Positions 1-5,299 of a DNA stretch of 9,692 nucleotides are shown here, in pieces. A program made the translations under genes and the position numbers. Under the pieces are notes generated by a model, which did not search any database, was not told the origin of the DNA, and saw only the letters and a list, made by a program, of their open reading frames with translations. The DNA comes from Alphaproteobacteria bacterium (GTDB lineage: Bacteria > Pseudomonadota > Alphaproteobacteria > UBA9219), in NCBI GenBank assembly GCA_028693775.1, contig JAQUUS010000041.1, positions 1 through 9,692 of the forward strand. The letters run 5' to 3'. Position 1 is the first letter of the stretch. Every line of letters begins with the position of its first letter.

Positions 1-980
1 ACATGGAGCTGGCGCTTCAGCATCCCGACTACGGCTACTATCGCAAGCGCGATCCTTTGGGCCGCACGGGCGATTTCATCACGGCGCCCGAAGTCAGCCA
101 GCTTTTCGGCGAAATGATCGGCGTGTGGTGCGCTGAGGCATGGCGCTCCATGGGCCGGCCCGATCCGTTCGCGCTGGTCGAGCTCGGGCCCGGACGCGGC
201 ACGATGATGGCCGATATTTTGCGCGCCACCGTCAACGTGAAAGGCTTCCATGCCGCGAAAAAGCTGGTTTTTCTGGATAGCAACGAAACGCTTCGCAAGC
301 GGCAGGTCGAGGTTCTCGGCGCGCACAATCCCGTCCATATCGACGATATCTCCCAAGCCCCGGCCATGCCGACGCTGATCCTCGCAAACGAGTTTTTCGA
401 TTCCCTGCCCGTCCGCCAGTTCGAGAAAACGCACCGCGGCTGGACGGAGCGCATGGCGGCGACCGAAAACGGCTCGTTCGTCTCGGCGCTGCGCCCCCTC
501 AACGAGGCCGAAGCCCTTCTTGTGCCCGAAGAGATGCGCGAAGCTTCCATCGGGACCGTGTTCGAATTCTCCCCGGCGGCTCAAAATCTCATGCGTGAAA
601 TCGCGCGCGTTCTCAAAGCCAACGGCGGCGGCATGCTGCTCATCGACTACGGCTACACCGCACCGTCGGGCGCGCCGACCGTTCAAGCCGCCTCAGAGCA
701 TGCCTCGACCGATATTTTCGACCGCCCCGGCGAAGTCGATCTGACGGCCCATGTCGATTTCTCGGCGCTGGCCGAAGCCGCGCGCGGACAAGGGCTTCAG
801 GTGTCCGCTGTGGTCGGGCAAGGCGAATTCCTCGAAAATTGCGGAATCGGCCTTCGCGCCGACAGCCTCAAGACGCATGCCACGGAGCAACAGGCCGCAG
901 ATATCGATTCCGCGCTGCACCGCCTGACCGACGGCTCGCAGATGGGGAGTCTTTTCAAGGTCATGGAAATTCGCGCCTGA
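1..980 (+). CDS. SAM-dependent methyltransferase, NDUFAF7/MidA family (COG1565), 5'-truncated by window edge
   Basis: Class I methyltransferase of the MidA/NDUFAF7 family. The mitochondrial member methylates an arginine of the complex I subunit NDUFS2 during assembly; the bacterial substrate is less certain. Numbering from the ATG at 3, the family signature runs through HPDYGYY (7-13), GRTGDFITAPEVSQLFGE (20-37), the SAM-binding motif ELGPGRG (60-66), NEFFDSLPV (129-137), MLLIDYGY (211-218) and PGEVDLTAHVDF (242-253). The methionine at 3 is probably internal. The reading frame is still open at the window edge, the family usually has roughly 30 more N-terminal residues, and a motif that normally lies inside the protein begins at once. 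So the real start lies upstream. The stop is TGA at 978-980. In many alphaproteobacteria the gene sits between lgt and pgeF; here the downstream neighbour is an unrelated unknown gene. Family assignment is firm; the substrate is inferred from homology. Confidence 0.93.
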   Translation, partial: MELALQHPDYGYYRKRDPLGRTGDFITAPEVSQLFGEMIGVWCAEAWRSMGRPDPFALVELGPGRGTMMADILRATVNVKGFHAAKKLVFLDSNETLRKRQVEVLGAHNPVHIDDISQAPAMPTLILANEFFDSLPVRQFEKTHRGWTERMAATENGSFVSALRPLNEAEALLVPEEMREASIGTVFEFSPAAQNLMREIARVLKANGGGMLLIDYGYTAPSGAPTVQAASEHASTDIFDRPGEVDLTAHVDFSALAEAARGQGLQVSAVVGQGEFLENCGIGLRADSLKTHATEQQAADIDSALHRLTDGSQMGSLFKVMEIRA

Positions 981-998
981 ACGGCCCCGGCCCGACAG

Positions 999-1021
999 GC
1001 GCGTTAACCGTGCATTTTTTT
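999..1021 (+). terminator. Probable Rho-independent terminator of the MidA-family gene
   Basis: A short hairpin has arms GCGCG (999-1003) and CGTGC (1009-1013), with one G-U pair and loop TTAAC. It is followed after one A by seven T residues (1015-1021). It starts 19 bases after the methyltransferase stop. The stem is short, so strength is uncertain. The T run is also the loop of a second possible small hairpin, GTGCA/TGCAC (1010-1025). Confidence 0.45.
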
Positions 1022-1049
1022 GCACATTTTCAGGAGGGCATGTTATCGT
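1020..1049 (+). promoter_or_regulatory. Candidate sigma-70-type promoter for the 1089-1787 gene
   Basis: TTGCAC at 1020-1025 resembles a -35 box (4 of 6 matches to TTGACA). TATCGT at 1044-1049, preceded by TG at 1041-1042, resembles an extended -10 box, with an 18-bp spacer. This would start transcription about 30 bases before the ATG at 1089. The preceding terminator makes an independent promoter here likely, but the match itself is only moderate. Confidence 0.3.
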
Positions 1050-1088
1050 TCGCGCATAGTCCAGGCTCATAAATACAGGAGGTTTATC

Positions 1089-1787
1089 ATGGAATCTCTT
1101 CTTGAAAGCGAAATCGCCGCACGCAAACTGGCCTTTGTCTTTCCCGACATGTTTCAATCCGCGCAGAGCCGCGATCAGGAAAAACCCGATTACGCCGTCC
1201 TGACCAAGAAAGTCGACCGCATCGAAAAAAACGAGCTTGGAAAAGTCGTCCTGACCCTCCTCGACGCAGGCATCTTCGAAGACGGGAACCTTCAGGGCGT
1301 CAAGATCGAACCTAAAATGGTCACAAAGAAAATCGGCCACGAAAAAAGCCGCTCCAACTGGCACGACACCAAAACATGGATCGAATACGAAGACGTGCAG
1401 GTTCTCGAGAGAAACGTCGTTTTCACAAAAACCCGGCGCGGCGAGGATGTTTTCGAGAAAGACGGTAACATTTACATCAATGTCATCGCCATCGAGCCCG
1501 GAAAGCTCGACGAGGCCGTCGGCAAATCCTCGGCGCCGCCTTCGCGACTCGCGCTGCCCGAAGACAAGCCTCTTGTTCTCGAGCTGAACGAACGGGCCAA
1601 GGAGATCAAAAACAGGCTGACCGTCAAAGAACTCGCGGCCAATCCGCTCGGACTTCAAAAATCGGTTCTCGATTTCGAGCTCGCCTGCGAGCATGTTTGC
1701 GGCAGGACGGGAATCGATCAGGTTATGCCCGCGCCCGCTTTTTCGAAACTTGTCGCAACGCGTGCAGGCCTGAAATACGGCGATTGA
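1089..1787 (+). CDS. Unrecognised charged cytoplasmic protein, 232 aa
   Basis: I do not recognise a family. The start at 1089 is chosen because a perfect AGGAGG (1077-1082) lies 6 bases upstream; an in-frame ATG at 1020 would overlap the candidate promoter and has no such site. The protein is rich in Lys, Glu and Asp, and has no signal peptide and no membrane segment, so it is probably cytosolic. Residues 33-60 (PDYAVLTKKVDRIEKNEL onward) and 88-135 look like mixed alpha/beta structure, with aromatic residues at W91, W97 and Y100. The tail 200-204 holds C-E-H-V-C, but one such cluster does not establish metal binding. It appears to be a single-gene unit between the terminator at 999-1021 and the enolase promoter region. 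The strong ribosome binding site suggests good expression. Real-gene confidence is high; function is unknown. Confidence 0.85.
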   Translation: MESLLESEIAARKLAFVFPDMFQSAQSRDQEKPDYAVLTKKVDRIEKNELGKVVLTLLDAGIFEDGNLQGVKIEPKMVTKKIGHEKSRSNWHDTKTWIEYEDVQVLERNVVFTKTRRGEDVFEKDGNIYINVIAIEPGKLDEAVGKSSAPPSRLALPEDKPLVLELNERAKEIKNRLTVKELAANPLGLQKSVLDFELACEHVCGRTGIDQVMPAPAFSKLVATRAGLKYGD

Positions 1788-1805
1788 CGCATATCGCACA
1801 ACGAC

Positions 1806-1834
1806 TTTTCCATCCCGCGCACCGGACATATAAT
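1806..1834 (+). promoter_or_regulatory. Candidate promoter for the eno-ftsB operon
   Basis: A perfect -10 hexamer TATAAT lies at 1829-1834. The -35 position (TTTTCC, 1806-1811, 17-bp spacer) is a poor match to TTGACA, so the -10 box is the main support. Transcription from about 1841 would leave a leader of roughly 75 bases before the enolase ATG. Confidence 0.4.
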
Positions 1835-1881
1835 TTGTTCGAAAAATCAGATGCAAAGCGCCTTGAGTTCTTCGCCGAGCT

Positions 1882-1914
1882 GTGGTGTTCTACACTACCA
1901 CTTTCCCGGAGGAG
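1882..1914 (+). promoter_or_regulatory. Leader hairpin next to the enolase ribosome binding site
   Basis: Arms GTGGT (1882-1886) and ACCAC (1897-1901) pair perfectly. GT/AC inside (1887-1888 with 1894-1895) extends the stem past one bulged T at 1896, leaving a 5-base loop. The strong Shine-Dalgarno GGAGGAG (1908-1914) follows six bases later and is left free. The hairpin could stabilise the mRNA 5' end or present the ribosome site; no regulator is indicated. This ribosome site decides the enolase start at 1918. Confidence 0.35.
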
Positions 1915-1917
1915 CCC

Positions 1918-3204
1918 ATGTCCCACATTGTCGCTATGCACGGCCGCGAAATTCTGGATAGCCGCGGAAATCCCACTGTCGAAGTCGATATCGTTCTCGA
2001 AAGCGGCGCTTTCGGGCGCGCCGCCGTTCCTTCGGGCGCTTCGACCGGGGCTCATGAAGCCATCGAAGCCCGCGACGGCGATCCCTCCCGCTACGGCGGC
2101 AAAGGCGTCCTCCGCGCCGTCGAGGCCGTTAACGAAGAAATCTCCGAAGCCATTGTCGGCATGAGCGCCGAGGACCAGAGCTCTATCGACAACACCATGA
2201 TCGAGCTCGACGGCACCGCCAACAAATCCCGCCTCGGCGCCAACGCCATGCTGGGCGTCAGCCTCGCCGCCGCACGCGCCGCCGCGCAAGAATCGAACCT
2301 TCCTCTTTACCGTTACATCGGCGGCGTTTCCGCCGGGCTTTTGCCCGTTCCGATGATGAACATCCTTAACGGCGGCGCTCACGCCGACAATCCTATCGAC
2401 ATTCAGGAGTTCATGATCGCCCCCATCGGCGCAGAAACCTGCTGCGACGCCATTCGCATGGGCGCGGAGATTTTCCATTCGCTCAAAAAACTCCTCAAGG
2501 AAGTCAATCACAACACCAACGTCGGCGACGAAGGCGGATTCGCTCCCAACCTCGCCTCCACGGACGAAGCCCTCTCCCTCATCATGCGCGCCTGCGAAAA
2601 GGCGGGCTATGCGCCCGGCGAGGATGTCATGCTCTCGCTCGACGCGGCCGCGACCGAATTCTTCAAGGAAGGCCGTTACCAGCTTGCAGGGGAACGCAAG
2701 GTTTTTAACCCGGAACAGATGGTTCGCTATTATTCAGATCTCGTGGCCCGCTATCCCATTTATTCCATCGAAGACGGCATGGCCGAGGACGATTTCGACG
2801 GCTGGGAAATGATGACCGAGGCTTTGGGCGACAAGATTCAGCTGGTCGGCGACGATTTGTTCGTTACCAATCCCGCGCGCATCGCCGACGGAATCGACCG
2901 CGGTTTGGCCAATGCCGTTTTGATCAAGGTCAACCAGATCGGCACACTGACCGAAACGCTGGAAGCAGTCGAACTGGCCCACAAGGCCGGGTATCGCACC
3001 GTCATGTCTCACCGGTCGGGCGAAACCGAGGATTCCACCATTGCGGATCTTTCGGTCGCGCTTAACTGCGGACAGATCAAGACCGGCTCGCTCTCACGCT
3101 CGGACAGGCTCGCGAAATACAACCAGCTCATCCGCATCGAGGAACAACTGGGCCGCGCCGCGCGCTTCGGCGGAAGTTCAATCCTCATCGAACCGGCCGA
3201 ATGA
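1918..3204 (+). CDS. eno: Enolase (phosphopyruvate hydratase), EC 4.2.1.11
   Basis: Catalyses 2-phosphoglycerate to phosphoenolpyruvate plus water in cytosolic glycolysis and gluconeogenesis. The 428-residue length is normal. The start at 1918 gives MSHIVAMHGREILDSRGNP, as in other enolases, with GGAGGAG just upstream; an in-frame ATG at 1882 would add 12 atypical residues. Visible motifs are GASTG (40-44), GGAHADN (152-158), NVGDEGGFAP (201-210, proton donor E205), SLDAAA (240-245), SIEDGM (283-288), VGDDLFVTN (310-318), LIKVNQIGTLTE (335-346), SHRSGETED (364-372) and QIKTGS (386-391). By alignment with E. coli enolase the Mg ligands are D242, E285 and D312, and the catalytic lysine is K337, with K388 also in the site. 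All are present, so the enzyme should be active. The stop overlaps the ftsB start (ATGA), suggesting coupled translation. Confidence 0.98.
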   Translation: MSHIVAMHGREILDSRGNPTVEVDIVLESGAFGRAAVPSGASTGAHEAIEARDGDPSRYGGKGVLRAVEAVNEEISEAIVGMSAEDQSSIDNTMIELDGTANKSRLGANAMLGVSLAAARAAAQESNLPLYRYIGGVSAGLLPVPMMNILNGGAHADNPIDIQEFMIAPIGAETCCDAIRMGAEIFHSLKKLLKEVNHNTNVGDEGGFAPNLASTDEALSLIMRACEKAGYAPGEDVMLSLDAAATEFFKEGRYQLAGERKVFNPEQMVRYYSDLVARYPIYSIEDGMAEDDFDGWEMMTEALGDKIQLVGDDLFVTNPARIADGIDRGLANAVLIKVNQIGTLTETLEAVELAHKAGYRTVMSHRSGETEDSTIADLSVALNCGQIKTGSLSRSDRLAKYNQLIRIEEQLGRAARFGGSSILIEPAE

Positions 3205-3527
3205 CGCCACATCGTACATGGCAGGTCGGCCTGTCCATCGCAGGCGCGTGTATCGTCGGGTATTTTTTGTATCATACCATCGAGGGCGAGCGCGGATGGG
3301 TGGCTCAGATGCGCCTTCAGAACGAAATCTTCGACGCACGCGAAAACCTTTTGCGGCTCAAGCGCGAACGGCACGCGCTCGAGCGCCGCGTTCAGCGCAT
3401 GAAGCCTGAACAGCTCGATCCCGATTTGCTCGACGAACAGGCCCGCAAGACGCTCGGCTACTCAAAACCGAACGAAATCGTCATTCTTACGCCTGCCCCG
3501 CCGGATGACAGCGATCCCGGCAACTAG
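3201..3527 (+). CDS. ftsB: FtsB/DivIC-family septum formation initiator
   Basis: Small bitopic divisome protein of 108 aa. FtsB proteins bind FtsL and FtsQ in the inner membrane and help activate septal peptidoglycan synthesis. A short N-terminal cytoplasmic stretch is followed by one membrane segment at about residues 8-24, the alphaproteobacterial-style GERGW (29-33), a coiled coil rich in Arg, Glu and Leu at about 36-68, and a conserved tail DPDLLDEQARKTLGYSKPNEIVI (73-95). The start overlaps the enolase stop by ATGA (3201-3204) and has no good Shine-Dalgarno site, so re-initiation after eno is likely. The eno-ftsB order is common in alphaproteobacteria, where pdhA often follows; here a non-coding structured region and a minus-strand gene follow instead. 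The family is clear from the architecture; the role is inferred from homologues. Confidence 0.88.
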   Translation: MTPHRTWQVGLSIAGACIVGYFLYHTIEGERGWVAQMRLQNEIFDARENLLRLKRERHALERRVQRMKPEQLDPDLLDEQARKTLGYSKPNEIVILTPAPPDDSDPGN

Positions 3528-3584
3528 CTCTTTATTTCTCTCATTCAAACGCCTCCTTCTTATCCTTCCCTCAAAAATTGGACG

Positions 3585-3753
3585 TTCCCCATGGGGCGCA
3601 CGGTAGCGCAAGTACCGCGCTTACAACGGTCCCTTGGTTCTTCGCACCGATCCCCTTAATGCATGCCTTAGAGGGGGCGGCGCTCGAGCCGAGCGCACCC
3701 TGCGGGCTCTTACTCCGCAGGAGCGCAGGATTATTCCTACTCCCTTTTGGGAA
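3585..3753. other. Stem-loop-dense intergenic element (candidate ncRNA or dispersed repeat)
   Basis: This stretch lies in the 264-base gap between the convergent stops of ftsB and the ankyrin gene. It contains the palindrome CCCCATGGGG (3587-3596); CGGTA/TACCG (3601-3605, 3613-3617); CCCCTTAA paired with TTAGAGGGG with one bulged G (3652-3676); GCGCTCG/CGAGCGC with a 3-base loop (3680-3696); CCTGCGG/CCGCAGG with a 9-base loop (3699-3721); AGGA/TCCT (3727-3738); and TCCC/GGGA around TTTT (3741-3752). None is followed by a clear terminator T run. Short open frames on both strands here look like by-products. Position between convergent genes and the density of hairpins fit a REP-like or other intergenic repeat, or a structured RNA. 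I recognise no known family, and strand cannot be assigned. Confidence 0.45.
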
Positions 3754-3791
3754 AAGATGCAAGAAATATCCTACTTATTTTTGAAGATTTT

Positions 3792-5045
3792 TCACTTATG
3801 GTTAACGAACCGCACGCGCATCGCATCGAGCCGCGTCAGGATTCCCGGATTCTTGCCGAAATAGGCGTAGTCCTTGAACGTCCGTCCTTTGCTGTCTTTC
3901 AGCGATGTATCGGCTCCGTAGGCGATCAATTTTTCGAGCATCGCCTCTTCGCCACGGTACGATGCCAGCATCAGCAACGTAATGCCCTGCACCCTTTGGG
4001 CAGCTTGCTCGCGGTTCGTTCCGTTCGCAAGAAAGTTCGGCATGGTTTGCTGCAAATCGACCGGCGCTCCGGACAAGAGCATGGCTTCCACAGCTTGAGG
4101 CGAGCCTTTCAGGACCGCTATGGCCAGCGCGCTCACGCCGAACCTGTTCTTTTTGAGCGGGTCGGCGCCCGCACCGATCAGGTATTCGGCAACGGTTCCG
4201 TTGCCGGAGGCAAGCGCCCTCATGAGGGGGGTATCGTTCGTCTCACCGTCCTCTTTGTCTATCGGAGATCCGGCATAGTGCAACGCGCGGACGATATCCG
4301 CATTATCGTTGTCTTGCGCGGCATAGCTTATTAAATGACAGATCATTCCGGGATGGCATGGACGCGCTTTCATGGCGTAGCGATACCTGCCCCGGACCAT
4401 CTCTGTGACCGCGTCGGCTTTGCCTTCGCGCACGGCATCGAATAGCGCCGCTTCCCTGATGGGATCGTAGGCTGCGACCTGAACCCTCACGGCGTGAAAA
4501 AATGTGCCGAAGGTAACGGCATGCACGAGCAGCCCCAGGACAAGACTTGCCGTACAGCCGCCCGCGGCATTTCCGGGCTCGAGCACTTTCCAGAAGAACA
4601 ACGCAAGAGCGCAGTAGACGACGAGCTGGGCGACAGAAAACGCTATCGGCGCCATGTTGCTGCCGTTCAACAAAGCGACCGCCGCACCGGGAATGAGCAG
4701 CCCAAGCCATGCGATCAGGCACAGATATACGCTCCATCGCTTCATGAACAAAAGCGCCGCGAAGGATATGACATAGGCCAGACGAAAGGTGAGCCTCAGG
4801 CCGGAAGAAAAAAATGCAAAAAAGGCATTCGAGCTGAGCCAGCTATCGTTCCATGCAACGGCGGAAACCAGCCCCCGGTAATCGACATAGGCGTATTTGA
4901 ACAGAGACAGGCCGAACAGGATAAAACCGGCGATAGCCGTCAGGTAGGCAACGTACCTTCTGACATCATCTATATTTTTGGGAAGAAAACAGAATTGCAG
5001 CGTTGCTCTTTCTTCGCTTTTGGGATTCGGGGCCTCGGCACTCAT
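3792..5045 (-). CDS. Multi-pass membrane protein with C-terminal ankyrin repeats, 417 aa
   Basis: Residues 1-30 are hydrophilic. Hydrophobic segments follow at about 31-50, 80-101, 104-126, 131-152 and 164-187, giving about five membrane passes. From about 195 onward come ankyrin-type helix pairs: 197-218 (degenerate), 236-265, 271-298 (TPLMRALASGNGTVAEYLIGAGADP), 304-332 (SALAIAVLKGSPQAVEAMLLSGAPVD) and 354-382 (ITLLMLASYRGEEAMLEKLIAYGADT), then a short cap. Ankyrin repeats mediate protein binding, so the likely role is a membrane-anchored scaffold or sensor; no enzymatic motif is visible. Which side of the membrane carries the repeats cannot be settled here. The ATG at 5045 has no clear Shine-Dalgarno site, but no better start exists nearby. 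A good promoter lies just upstream on the same strand. It is transcribed away from the 5300-8917 genes and convergent with ftsB. The domain call is firm; function is unknown. Confidence 0.85.
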   Translation of the reverse strand: MSAEAPNPKSEERATLQFCFLPKNIDDVRRYVAYLTAIAGFILFGLSLFKYAYVDYRGLVSAVAWNDSWLSSNAFFAFFSSGLRLTFRLAYVISFAALLFMKRWSVYLCLIAWLGLLIPGAAVALLNGSNMAPIAFSVAQLVVYCALALFFWKVLEPGNAAGGCTASLVLGLLVHAVTFGTFFHAVRVQVAAYDPIREAALFDAVREGKADAVTEMVRGRYRYAMKARPCHPGMICHLISYAAQDNDNADIVRALHYAGSPIDKEDGETNDTPLMRALASGNGTVAEYLIGAGADPLKKNRFGVSALAIAVLKGSPQAVEAMLLSGAPVDLQQTMPNFLANGTNREQAAQRVQGITLLMLASYRGEEAMLEKLIAYGADTSLKDSKGRTFKDYAYFGKNPGILTRLDAMRVRFVNHK

Positions 5046-5076
5046 GGATAAAACATTGCGTTATGGCGGGAGCGCC

Positions 5077-5106
5077 ATTCTATTTTGCATGCCCCAAGGT
5101 TGTAAA
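5077..5106 (-). promoter_or_regulatory. Candidate promoter of the ankyrin membrane protein gene
   Basis: Read on the minus strand, TTTACA (5101-5106) matches TTGACA at 5 of 6 positions and TAGAAT (5077-5082) matches TATAAT at 5 of 6, with an 18-bp spacer. Transcription would begin near 5070, about 25 bases before the start codon. An inverted repeat ATGGCG/CGCCAT with loop GGAG (5063-5078) overlaps the expected start point and could be an operator or a 5' mRNA hairpin. Confidence 0.5.
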
Positions 5107-5153
5107 TCCCGCTTTTTGCCTCTCGCCTGCTCTCTGAACAAAGGCTTTGCCGT

Positions 5154-5175
5154 GGGGGCATCTTAAGATGCCCCC
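5154..5175. repeat. 22-bp perfect palindrome in the divergent intergenic region
   Basis: The half-site GGGGGCATCTT (5154-5164) is followed directly by its exact reverse complement (5165-5175), with no spacer. As RNA it would form about nine pairs with a TTAA loop, but no T run follows on either strand, so a terminator is unlikely. It sits about 48 bp upstream of the -35 box of the minus-strand gene and about 125 bp upstream of the plus-strand start at 5300. It could be a binding site for a symmetric regulator or part of a mobile repeat. Confidence 0.6.
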
Positions 5176-5176
5176 C

Positions 5177-5256
5177 CCTTGCGCCGGGAACAATTAACCA
5201 TTTGAAATAATGGATTTTAAGATAGCATACCTGTTAGTTTCTAACCTTGCGCCGGG
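5177..5256 (+). repeat. 12-bp direct repeat flanking an AT-rich segment with inverted repeats
   Basis: CCTTGCGCCGGG occurs at 5177-5188 and again at 5245-5256. The 56 bases between are AT-rich and hold two inverted repeats: CCATT/AATGG (5198-5202, 5209-5213) and GTTAG/CTAAC around TTT (5233-5245). A TTGAAA at 5202-5207 could be a -35 box for the gene at 5300, but I find no well-spaced -10 box. The arrangement fits paired regulatory sites or the scar of a small insertion flanked by a target duplication. Confidence 0.5.
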
Positions 5257-5299
5257 CCTCTATTTTTGAAAATGCTTTTTTGAGGGAGCGATCGTTTGA

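Noticed and set aside
693..1856. Long minus-strand open frame (387 codons) opposite the methyltransferase end and the unknown gene
   Set aside because: It crosses two plus-strand genes and their terminator and promoter region, has low-complexity residue content and no recognisable domain. It is a by-product of GC-rich codon bias.
1723..2511. Minus-strand open frame (262 codons) opposite enolase
   Set aside because: It is antisense to an unambiguous enolase gene, and its Gly/Ala/Val-rich content is typical of shadow frames.
3571..3864. Short open frames on both strands in the ftsB-ankyrin gap
   Set aside because: They coincide with the hairpin cluster, overlap one another, and lack ribosome binding sites.
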